Both the position numbers and the translations under genes were made by a program. The notes below the pieces were generated by a model. That model saw only the letters and a program-made list of their open reading frames with translations, was not told where the DNA came from and did not search any database. 64,000 bases of DNA from NCBI GenBank assembly GCA_023614405.1, contig CM042688.1, positions 375,831,331 through 375,895,330 of the forward strand. The letters are read 5' to 3'. The stretch is from Avena insularis. Its lineage: Eukaryota > Streptophyta > Magnoliopsida > Poales > Poaceae. Below, piece by piece: positions 34,601 to 46,188 of the stretch; the first letter of the stretch is position 1, and the number at the start of each line of letters is the position of its first letter.

Positions 34601-37575
34601 CACTTGATCAGGTTCGAACTCTCCTCTCCACTGGCAGCGTGTCGCGCCGTGGGCAATTCCTCCGCCGCCCAATCCCCCACAGATCAAGCCCAGGCGCCCC
34701 TTTTATCCTTTTCTTTTTGTTTTTCCCCTAGATCTGCTAAGTAGCCTGTTGATTTAAATCCCAAAGAAAATGGAAAACAGGTTTATATGCCTAAATCCAA
34801 ATTCTCTAGGGTTTCTGATTGTTTTCCCTAACATGCAGTATAGACCACCTGCCCAGATTTTTACCTCATTATTCCCTGGTATATTAATTACCAAAAAGTA
34901 TCCAAAACACTAATAGATTATTTCTGGGAGTTATACAACTCCAATTGAGGTAAACCCAAGTTCCTCTGGTAGGTACTCCATGTACCTATCCCAGCGACTG
35001 AGCCTCATGCCCAGTGGAGCTCTAGTTTCTCCTTGGTAAAAATAACAAAAGATCCTCATTTCTGTGTTTAGAAAATTACCTAGGTCAAACCAAAGATGGT
35101 ATGCCCTAATTCCAACTCCCAACACACGTGCTCACCATTATATATCAAACCCCAGGAGGCCATAATTTTCTAATCCCTAGTTGATTTATGATGAATTAAT
35201 CTGTTCTGGGCGTAGTTAATTCACTAGAAAAATCATCATAGTAGTTCCACAACTCCAAAAAGGTTGATTCCAATTCCTAAAGGAAGGTAATCTAAATTCC
35301 TACCATGTGCCCTTCGAATAAACTTAAAATCTTCTGTAGTTTTAATCTGGTGAAAAGGACAAAACAGCTCCAGAACTGCCTTTGGGAATTTCCAGAGGGC
35401 ATTCTCCTAATTATATTGACATGATTCAAACTCTCAGTGAACAAGTACATCAGGACCTACCTAACCAACCAAGGAAATATTTTTTTGAGCTCCAGAACTT
35501 TTCTGGTGAATTATGTCCTCAAACTAGAGCCTTTATCACTAGAAAATTCATAGGAAATCAAAGAAAGGTGATAAAATAGTGAAACCACTTTTGTTGGTCT
35601 CATTTATCAAACCCTATCTGTTGGTATCATTTCTACACAATGGTATCATACAGATTATGTCCTTGGTCCAAAACCCCTCTCCTAGGTAATTTCTAGACTA
35701 TAAAACCCTAAGGGATGTTCATCTCCTTCTCCAAGGCCATCTCAATCTCCTAAATCCAATCCTCTCAAAACCATCTGAATATTAATTTGATATTATTCAG
35801 TTGCTTGTTGTATTGCATTGGTGATTGTATGCCTTGTATTCATTGTGCCCTTTTGCTTGTTTGCATGTGTTCCCTGTCGACGATAGTTGCGATTATATCG
35901 GAGAGCAGAAGGAGATGGTTTTTACTGGTTATTATGGTTTTCTAAGAAGAAGTCCAGGGAAAATTATGCCATATTGCTGATCTCATGCAAGCCATCTTCT
36001 TGCTCATAAGCCTTGTCCTATTGTTTTACTTATGCATGTTTTATCTACCGTTTATTTAAAACTGCATTGTTTTACTATATGTTGATGTATATATGGTAGT
36101 GGTTTGGCTCCTCCGAACTATTAATCTTTTGTACTATTAAGTACAACCCCCTTGATGACACCTACTTGTCCCTAGTATGGTAGATGATGTAATGCACCAT
36201 ACCCCTCTCGGAGACCCTGTTTCAGCCAAAGCAAACTTAGAGGATGGGAAGACCCCGGAAAAAGTTTTACCAAATGTTTTATGATAAAACCTTGGTGAGG
36301 TGGGACCTCCCAAGAGATGTTGAGAAAGAAAAAGGGTTTGTTTTAAAAAAATGATGAAGGAAAGGTGGAGGAAAAAGGTTTACAAAAACGCACCCGGTTC
36401 TTTGCAGTTTAGCTATAACAACTTAACCCGTGCAACCACATTACTCTGGAATGGGACATGGCTGGATTTGATGTTTTTCTATTCTGGTATAAGCTGCCTT
36501 GCAACTACTACAGGGGATGAAACTCCCTGGAGGGTGGGCCTTCTCTGGACAAACGGTCCATGTGGGACATCGACCGGGAGAAGGAACGAAGGGTCTACTG
36601 ACCTCCACGCATTACTATGAGCCCCTCATTGAAAGCGCACACTCAAAGAATGGAAAAAGCGCTCCAGTTGGTCCTCGGTACCTGATGTCCTGGTGTTGAG
36701 GGGAACAACACTCATAGGGTAGGCACTTATATTGTAGTGGGCATCCGGAGAGTATTAATCGGTTACTCGAGCCACGATCGGTGCAGATTAGGGTAGTGTA
36801 CACGGATGGTGTGGGTAAAATGTACAACCTCTGTAGAGTTTAAATCTATTTGAATAGCCGTGTCTGCGGTCATGGACGGTTGGGAAGGTTGCTATAGAGT
36901 GGTTCTGGTTTTGTTTTCAAAAAGGATTTTGGAAAAGAAATGGCTTTGGAAATGTTTTGACCATGGGTCGTAAAGGAGAAAGGTTTTGACCATGGGATGG
37001 TCGGAAGGAGGAGAAATGATTTTGGTCGTGGGACGCCCTGAAGACGGGAACAAATGGGTACCCCAATCCTAGTGTTTACAAAACTTTTCAAAAGGTTTAC
37101 AAAATGCTTTACATAAGTTTTTAACCAAGATATGGAGATTCCATATCTACAAGAGAAACTATTTTAGAAAGAACCCCGCTTGGAGCCCTCCTACTACACA
37201 GCCATCTTGCAGATCCTCTTGTTTTATTATTCTATTAAGGTGGTATGCGAGTACATTCAAAGTACTCACTGGCATTGTCCCTGGCTATTAACTTAGTCAG
37301 ATATCGAGAAGAAGGTGAAGTGGACGATTATGCGATCTAGGACATTCTCCTAGTCAGTTGCCTGTACGTTAAGGCATGGATCGGGCTCTACGCTTGATGA
37401 AGTTCCGCTGAGGATTATTGATGTAGCCATAATGGCATCTATGTAAGTCTTGTAATTCGGTATGTCTCGGATGTTGTAATGATACTTGTCGGTTATGTTC
37501 CACGGCTCACTGATCATGGGAACGTGGTGTATGCATAACAGGGATTTCTCGGATGATTAATCTGGGGGCCCCACA
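31637..37575 (+). repeat. 3' LTR of the LARD-like element (~5.9 kb)
   Basis: Starts tataacatccc (the expected TG start mutated to TA) and ends ggggccccaca. The 5' LTR preserves only parts of it. The same LTR occurs in opposite orientation at 54067-58971. A TATA-like box lies at 35697. Short frames inside are not genes. Confidence 0.8.
35697..35707 (+). promoter_or_regulatory. TATA-like box in the LARD LTR
   Basis: actataaaacc lies well inside the long LTR, a plausible core promoter for the element. Motif support only. Confidence 0.35.
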
Positions 37576-38102
37576 CATAACCCCTCCAATATGGCCCACA
37601 TAATGCTACCGACCTCCCAAAATTCCCAACATACAACACATAGAAGTAGTATTCATCAATTGTTCTGTTTTGATCATGGCGGTCACTCCGAGCAAGGATC
37701 CGGGTCAGATGTGGACCAAGAGAAAATTGTCACATACGCTCAGCGAAATAACAAGGAATACCCTGCATAAATTTGTGAAATAGAAAAAACCCATAAGATC
37801 ATGAACATAAAGCAATAGAAAATAAGATATGTATATGAAAATCGAGAATACTTACAAATCCCTCTGCAAAAAAGGGTGATCTCACCCTCATTCTAAAATA
37901 CATCACATGGTCTATGTTTCCACTCCCACACCAGGCAGGTTGCTGCTGACATGTCACACATTCGTTTTGAGCCATATTCCTTTCTTTGAACACAAAAATT
38001 ACAAAATATCGGGAAAATAAATGATATGATTTTACTAATATCATCTTTGAACACTACTACTAGCGTCAAAATATATAAATGGTATGATGTTACTAATATC
38101 AC
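37576..38102 (-). pseudogene. Unrecognised cargo gene, 5' part, beyond the nested retrotransposon
   Basis: A minus-strand block at about 37990-37855 reads MAQNECVTCQQQPAWC, then DHVMYFRMRVRSPFFAEGF, followed by a donor-like gtaagt. A second block, about 37755-37576, follows a gcag acceptor and reads into the insertion point. The two Cys-x2-Cys-like positions are suggestive but too few to name a domain. This is presumably the front half of the gene whose later exons lie at 27690-28396; the LARD insertion (duplication cataa) separates them. Confidence 0.45.
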
Positions 38103-39454
38103 TACTACTAGTGTAGTTAAAAATAAAACTAAACTCTAAATTTGTAGCAATGATCTTTTGAGGAAAAAGTACATTATCCAAGCTAGGAAAATTATGGAAT
38201 TTGTACCCAAGCTAGGAATATTAATGGTACAAATTACATTGTACTTCATCTAGTATATATATACTACTAACTAAAACTAGTACTATATATATGCAGAAAT
38301 ACAACTAGTCTGTAGTTCTACATAGATAATCCTGCAAAAATACAACTAATGATGTGCATACTGTACTAATCGGTAGTCCCGCATACATATACTGAAGATT
38401 TTTATTAACAAAATATCAATCGAAATTGTACCAACAAAAAAATTTGCAGAAATTCAACCCAACAAAATCTGCAATAATTTTGTTTGCACATCCTAGATTT
38501 ACTTAAGAGATTCGATGAAGCAATCTTAGAGAAAACTCTATGGATTAGATGAAGCAATCATAGAGAAAACACTATGTATTTGATGAAGAACAAGTACTAT
38601 CTACGCAGCTCTGAAAACCCTACAGTTTCATCGAGTTGCTGAAGATCTTTGCCACCGGTTATACTCTAGTGAAGGGGATTCTTACCGCTGTTGTAGAGCC
38701 TTGCCGCCGGTTATTCCATGACCGGTTGCGTCCCTAACTCCGCCGTCGTCGTGCACGCCCGTGGATGTAGCAGCTCCCTTGCATTCATCGAGAAAACGCG
38801 TGAGATCAGGCGGCGTGTCGCGCACCTACTTTTGGTGAAAGCTCACCAGAGATTGGAGAATATGTAAGTCATGCACCTGCTTCCGGTGAAAGCTCGTCGG
38901 AGAGGAGCTCACGAGAGGCAGCAATGGGGCGCGCTCTATCTCTCTCTCTCTAGAAGAGCTGCACCTTTCTTGTCCACTCTCTCTCTATGTGCCTCTTCGG
39001 TTCAAACAAAATGGAGCCAAAATAAAGTCCAATGAAATTCAATAAAATGGACACCTCTAGGTCTCGATCACGCAAGCAAGAGGTCCCTGACCGGTGGACC
39101 CACCTATGATGAATGCCACATGTCAGTTGGACAAGTGAAGTTTCTTTCGCTGACTTGTGGGACCCACCTATTTCCCGCCCACACACTCACCTGAACTCCA
39201 CCCAGGAGATTTCGTAATCAGATCTGAAATCCAGTCCACCACACGCGGTGGCTAGGGCATCGCTGCCTTTGCCGGTCCAACACACGCTATAGTGCCAGAG
39301 CTCCCGTCCGTTCGCCGTATCCCCATCCATTTCGGTATCTGCACTCCAAGGCTATCCGCTGGGACTCCCCTTCCGGCCAACGTCTCCGTGCACCTCGGTC
39401 GCTCCCCTTCCAGGTGCCATCTCCATGCTCAACTCTCTCATCGTCGTGTCTGCC
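38103..39454. other. Likely promoter and leader of the TNP2 gene; no gene seen
   Basis: A/T-rich to about 38560, then GC-rich. A short (CT)n run lies at 38938-38952. 38600-38900 holds repeated 'ccggtgaaagctc' segments. The leader probably begins after 39200 and is spliced at aggtaaaaa near 39458. Confidence 0.35.
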
Positions 39455-39805
39455 AAGGTAAAAAATAGTTTGTTTAATTGTTCAACACATGGATATCACT
39501 TGGATTGTTCATCTACAGAAAAATCTTCTTAAAAATGAATATTGTTCTCAGAAAATGTGATTAGTTTGTTTAATTGTCCAACAGATGGGTAGGAGTTGGA
39601 TTTGTTCATGGTAAAGTACATTTTTCTGAAAAAAGACTAGCCTATTCTAAAAATGAGATTTGTTGTTTTAATTGTTCAAAAGATGGATAGGGGTTGGATT
39701 TGTTCCTGGTAAAGAAAATTGTTCTAAAAAATCACTAGCCTATTCTGAAAGTGTGATTTGTTTATTTAATTCTTAACAGATGGATAGGAGTTGGATTGTT
39801 CATGG
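39455..39805 (+). repeat. Four ~97-bp tandem copies of the TNP2 splice acceptor and start codon
   Basis: ATGs at 39489, 39585, 39683 and 39780 are each preceded by a 'ttaattgttcaacag'-type acceptor and followed by a version of ggataggagttgga. Spacings are 96, 98 and 97 bp. Only the last opens into the transposase frame; the other three are diverged copies of the exon edge. Confidence 0.75.
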
Positions 39806-42800
39806 CAGACAATTTACTGAGCCCTACAAAGCTTTCCTGAAACAGTTTGTCAGATTTATCAAGGAGGGATATGGCGAGAATGCTAAGGTTCCATGTCCCT
39901 ATTGTAAGTGCCTGAACCGGAGAACGGTACATGTAGGGCTTCTTTGTTACCACTTACTCCTCGGTGGCATTTCGCATGCGTATACTCGGTGGATACATCA
40001 TGGAGAGCCACTTGATCTTGCTATTATTGAAGATACACCCAATGGTGGTAACAATGGTGGTCATGCCGGTGATGACAATGACAATATGTATACGGATGAT
40101 GAAGGCGATGATGATGCAGGTCACAACATTCTAGATATATTGGAAGACCTTAAGCATGCAGGCGATGCATTAACTGCAGAGCAGCTTGCTACTAATGTCC
40201 CAACTTATGGTAAACATGAGAAATTGTTTGCAAAGTTTATGGAAGAGGCAAAGTGCAAGCTTTACCCAGGAAGTAAACACTACAGGTTTGCATTTGTTGT
40301 GAAGCTCCTTCATCACAAGTCATATCACTGGATCACCAACACTGCTTTCGATGATTGGATGAAGTTATTTGCTGATGCACTACCGGAGCCCAATACCCTG
40401 CCAAGATCATACTGTGAAGCAAAAAACTTATATAAAGGAGCTTGGACTTTCCTATGACAGCATACACGTGTGCAAAAACAAGTGCATGCTCTTCTGGAAG
40501 GACAATGACAAGCTAGACAACTACATTAAGTGTGGCGCCTCAAGATGGAAATATCTGGAAAGAAGGTCGTCGGCTGTCAAAGTCTTGCGTCATTTTCCTT
40601 TGGTGCCACGGCTGCAGAGATTGTTCTATTTGAGGAAAATAGCGGAGAACATGTAGTGGCACAAGTTAAAGAAAATGCCTAGAGATGGTATACTTAGTCA
40701 TCCAGCTGATGGTGAAGCATGGAAGGATTTTAACAGAACATGGCAGGACGTTTCAGCTAACGCTAGAAACATAAGGCTTGGCCTTGCCACCGATGGCTTC
40801 AATCCTTATGGAAACCTGAGCAGGAGCAATAGTATGTGGCCTGTATTTGCCCTGACGTACAACCTTCCACCATGGGATTGTATGGATGCATGAAACTACA
40901 TGCGTTGCCTTCTAATCCCTCACAAATCAAGTCTTGGAAAGGACTTTCATCTCTTTATTGAGCCTCTGCTGGATGACTTGCAACAGCTTTGAAAGGGCGT
41001 GCATTCTGACGATGCATTTCAAAATGAAACGTTTGATCTTTGAGCAGCGGTTCTTTGGTGTACCTATGACTACCCAGCTTGTAGCACTATGTCTGGGCGT
41101 ACATCAAAATGATATTATGCATGCCTACATTATGACAAAAATCCTTTGTCCGAATCCATAAAGAGCAAAATATGCTACATTGGGAACCATCGTTTCCTCC
41201 CGAAGCGCCACTGCTTGCGGTGAGAGATGGATCTTGCTGGCATTCATGATGACAACTCGAAGTCAGGAAAATTTATTGCAGTTGAGTTACAAGCTGAGCT
41301 GGAGAAGGTTAGGCATCTTAAACTAGGATCTGGAGGTGATCCTGGGAGCAAAAAGAGGAAGCGAACAGATCCTTCACCGATCTGGAACCAACAACATGGT
41401 TTCTAGGACTTGCCTTACTAGGCATCGTTGAAACTTCAGCACAATCTCGACGTGATGCACATCGAGAAAAACATCTAAGACAACTTGATTGGCACACTAC
41501 TTGAACTTGACGGGAAGAATAAGGACACCTTGAAGGCTAGATATGATTGTGAAGCCCTAGGCATTAGGTGACATCTACAGGTGTAACCCACAGACATAGA
41601 GAAGGACCTTCTCTATCCATATGCACCGTATTACTTAAATAAGGAGCAGAAGACGAGTTTATTTCAATATTTGTGGGACTGCACTTTTCCTGATGGGTTT
41701 TGTTCAAACATGGGCAAATGTGTCAGTGTTCCTACATGCAAGATCATGGGACTTAAAACCCATGACTGCCACATCGTGTTGCAGGGAATATTGGCTACTG
41801 GCATGCAAGGGTATTTGCATCCCGATATCTACACGGCACTTGGAGAGATAGGAAGATTTTTCAGGCAATTGTGTAGTAAAAATTTGAAACTGTCGGTGTT
41901 GGAAACGCTCAAAGATGAAATCCTAGTAATTCTATGCAAAATTGAACATATCTTTCCACCAGCATTTTTGATGTGATGGTCCACCTGGTTGTGCATTTAC
42001 CTGATGAGCAATGCTCCGAGGCCCCGTGAACTATGGGTGGATGTATCCAATAGAGAGGTTGTTGTGTACTCTAAAGAGATATGTCAGGAACATGTCACGT
42101 CTAGAAGGTTCAGTGGCAGAGGCCTACATTGCTACTAAGTGCGTGACTTTTCTCTCTAGATACCTTGATGATATTGTGACAAGATTTAATCAGCCAGCAA
42201 GAAATGTACGTGACCAACATGAATCATCTTGTGATGTGTTTGGCCATGGTGTGAATTTGATTGGAGGAAGCCATGTCACCTGCTATGGAGGAAGCGATGA
42301 TACTGATTTGACCCTCCAAAGGGATCTACACAAGATGACTTGGTATGTCCTAAACACTGCGAGGATGTTAAGCCATATATCATATATGTTCTGATCTTCC
42401 ATACTTATGAATCCAATATTGCCATACACCTAAAGATTTGAATTCCATGTTACTCTTTGGATTACAGTCTCCGCCGAGAATAGCTGGTGAATGATGGGAT
42501 GCCCAATGTGGAAAGAAGGCTTGAGCAGGGATTTCAAAGATGGTTCAAGGACCATGCTAGTTTCAAATATTTCCATATACCATTTCAATGCATTATTTGA
42601 CCATATTGTATTTCTGTTGTGGTACATACAGATCATGAAAAAGCAATGGGAGAATCCAGAAGCTGTGGATGAAGAGCATTTTGCATTGGCGTGTAGCCCA
42701 GACTTCCGAGTAAGAACATATTCATCTTGTATTGTGGATGGTGTTCGGTTCCTCACCGCTGACCATGAGAAGGGCAAGAAAACACAAAACATTGGAGTAA

Positions 42801-43409
42801 TGACTGAAGGTTGTCACTTGGAGAAGGATATCCATTTTTATGGTGTCCTCAAGGATATCAAGGTGCTATATTTTAATTCTGATTTGGAACATGAACGATT
42901 AGTTGTGTTGTTCCACTAGGATTGGTATCATCTTGAGGGCGCAAGGATACATAGATGGTGTATGATAAACTCTTCCGGAGTGTCAACATTACCAATTTTT
43001 GGTATAAATATGACAGTTACATCTTGGCAACCTAGGCTACAATTGTGTTCTACGTGTCAGACACAGCCAAGGGCAAAAACTGGTGGGTGGTGCAAAAATA
43101 GTTCAAAGACATAAGTTTGATGTTGTCGAAGGAGATAAGGAGGAGGAGGTGGTGCATAATGATGTAGCATACCAAAAGTTTGTAGGCTCTGACAATGAGA
43201 CTGTATCTAAGGCTCTGCCTTTCAGGAAACATCGACCCACTGCCCATAGAGGCCGCATTATAGATGCATCAGTGTTCGATCGTATCAGAGGTAAAAGGAA
43301 AGCTATTGAAGAGGAGGAAGTTGACAGTGATCCTGAAGTAAATGACATCATTGAGGAGTACTGCAGTGACAAAGAAGATGAAGTACACGATGATAGAGAC
43401 GAAGAGTAG
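39780..43409 (+). pseudogene. TNP2/TNPD-type CACTA transposase, broken
   Basis: Domains in order: transposase-associated N-terminus (MDRSWIVHGRQF, with C-P-Y-C-K-C near residue 40), Transposase_21 (MPRDGILSHPADGEAW, NIRLGLATDGFNPYG, MWPVFALTYNLPPW), DUF4218 (MYPIERLLCTLKRYVRN) and DUF4216 (PDFRVRTYSSCIVDGVRF), then an acidic tail (43083-43409). This is the full CACTA transposase order on the plus strand, without visible large deletion between 39780 and 43409. Lesions include a frameshift near 40424, a TAG at about 40654 where Trp may precede WHK, a TGA near 40891, and several further stops to 41640. It can no longer make a complete protein. It would have cut the element ends. Confidence 0.85.
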
Positions 43410-44445
43410 TTCCATCTTACGGTGGTGGAGTATTGGATGCTTTGTGTTGCATGCTTGAACTGATGGATGTGGGCATGCCTGTGTGCATGCTTGTGTTCAA
43501 CTAATGATCTTGTGTGCATTCTTTGTGGTGCATGCTTGAACTCATGGTTATGTGCATGCCTGTGTTGCAAGCTTTGTGTTGAACTAATGGTTGTGTGCAT
43601 GCCTTCGAACTGATCAATATGAATGTCCTTTAGTTCATGGAATTAATAGTTATTCATTGGGAAAATTAGCCAAAACATTATGTTGTTATTCCGTCTGTCA
43701 AAATTGGCTAAACAAAAGCTCTTTTCGTGGTAAAAAAAATGTGCTGTTATTTATTCCATGTGGGACCCATTCGTCAGCCTAGCAGACGATGCCAATGTGA
43801 ACCAAAACCGCTCACACATGGGACCCACCTATCATAGCAGCTAGAAAAAACCCTCTCCCCTCCATGCCACTCCCAAATCCCACACCACTTCCCCCAAATC
43901 CACGCTAGAGAAAACCCTCTCCGCTTCCCACCAATGACCAAATCCCCTCCCCACCAATGACCAAATCCCGGCGACGATGGTGGTAGAGGAGGCTGCAAAC
44001 TGACATGTAAGTGCTCCTCAACCTAGTGGCCTTTCACTGCATCTACTCTTTGTTAACCGGCCAACGATGTGGCCGCCTCCTCGTCAACGGTGATGTGGTC
44101 ACCTCCTCGTCAACGGCGATGTGGTTGCCTCCTCGTTCTAGTTCGATGTATCGCCTCCTTGTTCTAGGTCACCGCATCGATGTTGATGTTTAATTAGTTT
44201 TATGTCAAAGATTTATTGGATGTCGCATTGTTCTAGTTCGATGTGTCGCTTCCTTGGTCTATGGTAGCGCATATGTATTCATAATCTAGTGCTTCGCGCA
44301 TCGTCATTGCTGCTTACGGCAAAGGCTCAATCTAGTTCACTAGAAGCGCCCTTTAGTTTACTCACTAAATTTTATTCTCGTAATAATTCACTAATTAGAA
44401 TTGTATTCTAACTTAATTCTTGTATTTAATCTTTGGGGCAGCTAT
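43410..44445. other. Intergenic part of the CACTA element with short tandem repeats
   Basis: 43441-43610 holds two imperfect ~80-bp copies rich in tgtgcatgc and gcttgaact. 44070-44175 holds about four ~27-bp copies of a unit like cctcctcgtcaacggcgatg. The stretch 43740-44000 is GC-rich. No gene is recognised. Confidence 0.45.
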
Positions 44446-45332
44446 GATGAAGGCCAGGGAGATACATGAGAAGGTTCTAAAATCGATGCTATTGGCACTA
44501 CTGTATATGGCATAAAAACTAAACATTCTAATTAGTGCAAATGTCTAATTTAGGATACAAAGGATGCCTACAAGGTTGGTGAAACTAAGGTTGTCATCAT
44601 CGATATCTCATCTAATGATGATGTGAATAAACCAGCTATAGTTTTTCACAATATGAAAGCTAAGATAGCAAGGCGAAGAGCTAAAGCTTATATGAAAATA
44701 TTTAGAGTAGTCGAGAAATCGAGGATCCTTATTCATAGAGGTGTGGCATTATATTGGCTAAGTACATGCTTTGCTACATTTATATGAAGATACATATTAT
44801 TACTTTCTAATATTTTATTTCTATGTCCAAGGATGAAGGGTGAGGAATTCAATGATCACTGCGTGTTTGGAAACAATTTGGAATTGACTTCTGACCAAGT
44901 TTCTTCCCTCAAAGTGATAGTTATACAACACAAGCCATCTATACCACACTATGTGTGCAAGATGAACAAGTCAAATGTCATCCGTGGGAAGGTCAAGATG
45001 GTTACAATTTGACATTTCAATATTTAAATTTTATTATGCACAATGAACTCTAGCCAACAACTAATATTATTCTTCTCCTACAATACTTTTCAGCTAGCTA
45101 CAATAGTGCCCACCTTAACCTCTATCTCCCAAAGGAGTTACCACTCGCATGCTCCTACAAGACCACTTTTCAGCATGTTAACCTCTTCCAAGGCATGAAT
45201 GATGCTTCCCAGATGACAAGAGGCTGGTCTAATGTTCTCGAACTCGCTGGAATCAGGGAGGAGAATGTGCGCATCTTCACCTTTTTAAATGAGGGGCTAC
45301 ATGGCTTCATGGGTTGTGTTATTGTTCTGTAG
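44446..45332 (+). pseudogene. Multi-exon gene, possibly B3-domain-like, near the right CACTA end
   Basis: Four coding-looking blocks lie on the plus strand: about 44446-44510, 44556-44745 (KVGETKVVIIDISSNDD, basic end), 44832-45008 (MKGEEFNDHCVF ... YVCKMNKSNV) and 45092-45330 (LNLYLPKELPLACSY, TRGWSNVLELAGIREENV, FTFLNEG), ending at a TAG. The last two fit the plant B3 pattern of a Leu-Pro-x-x-Leu strand followed by G-W-x-x-(F/V)-x(5-8)-(G/E)-(D/E)-V-x-x-F-x-L. The introns are A/T-rich, with plausible tag/cag acceptors. Without a profile search the B3 call is tentative. It could be part of the TE's own gene set or cargo. Confidence 0.45.
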
Positions 45333-46145
45333 TGAGGCCATAAAGTATCTTGTTTATGCTGGTGTTGAATGAACGATTAATGTAATATGTTGTCAGTGAA
45401 CTTGTAGTGGTAAGGAATTTGTTGTCAACCTGGTGCTCTACATGCTAAGTAATATTATCTCCATATGCTATGTATATATTTGGTTGGTTGTGTTCATGTT
45501 GTTGCTTTTCTACGTACTCGTAAATGATGATCTAAAAATATGCTCCATTGTTCTCTTTTTTATAGTTGTCTGAAATATACAATATGTAGCAACCGCGTTG
45601 ATACATATATACTGTGCTGATTGTCTATTTTTGAATTACTTCATTTCCTATGACGGAGAGCTGGTATGTAATATAAAGAATAAAGTTTTAGATCAGCACA
45701 AAACCAATGGACAGTTGAATTGGTTGCAAGTTAGTTCTACCAAAGATTGGTTCATGGTTCGATTATGTCTACCTGCACAAACTGTTTTTCTGGTATTTAA
45801 TTTCTATCAAATGCACTGACAGCGGGGGCTGGCCAAAAACGTCATGAAGCAGCATCAAACCCAGTACTACCGTGAGATACTACCATCGACACCGAGCTGA
45901 CATGTGGGCTTGAAGCACGGAGGAGACGGTCAATGGGAAAAAAAGCCGAACATGTGTCGTGACAAAATCCACGACGAATTTGGGACCAGACGAAATGGCA
46001 AACTGGACTTCAGGGCCTAGGACGAAATCTACGAAAAATTTGCCACGGAAAAAACAAGGAACGTAATGGATAACCGGGCTGGAGGGGCTTGGAGCTTGTT
46101 CTAATGAAACTTTCTAGAACGTCAGGAATCCGTGACATTTGTAGG
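45333..46145. other. Subterminal region of the CACTA element, right
   Basis: Mostly A/T-rich to 45820. From 45830 it carries repeated aacgtcatg, acgacgaattt and acgaaat motifs in both orientations, mirroring the left subterminal region. No gene is seen. Confidence 0.5.
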
Positions 46146-46188
46146 CTGCGTCATAAAAACATCATGGATCGTCTAGATTCTTGTAGTG
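46146..46188 (-). repeat. Right terminal inverted repeat of the CACTA element
   Basis: The complement starts CACTACAAGAATC, followed by TAGACGATCCATGATG, matching the left end. The triplet aaa follows. Confidence 0.85.

Larger units (their letters stand above)
28397..37575 (+). mobile_element. LARD-like LTR retrotransposon (non-autonomous) nested in the CACTA element
   Basis: Bounded by the target duplication cataa (28392-28396 and 37576-37580). The left LTR begins tgtaacatc, a primer site for tRNA-iMet follows at 29607, a polypurine tract lies at 31617-31636, and the right LTR runs 31637-37575. The 2.0-kb body has no gag, protease, RT or integrase. Very long LTRs around a non-coding body is the LARD plan (Sukkula in barley is the known example). 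Shared LTR stretches look about 97 per cent identical by eye, so it is younger than element B. Confidence 0.85.
12775..46188 (+). mobile_element. 33.4-kb CACTA (En/Spm-type) DNA transposon with cargo
   Basis: Both ends carry the inverted repeat starting CACTACAAGAATC, similar over about 40 bp. The flanking triplets are gaa (12772-12774) and aaa (46189-46191), a 3-bp target duplication with one mismatch. Inside are a TNP2-type transposase, a Transposase_24/TNPA-like gene of opposite polarity, a large internal satellite, cargo genes and a nested retrotransposon. Without the nested element it is about 24 kb, very long for CACTA. Transposase genes are broken, so mobility would need help from another copy. 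Confidence 0.85.

Noticed and set aside
31637..37575. Short frames in the long LTR (for example 34463-34744, 36351-36620) as genes
   Set aside because: They lie within LTR sequence, are not shared in frame with the other copies, and have no recognisable motifs.
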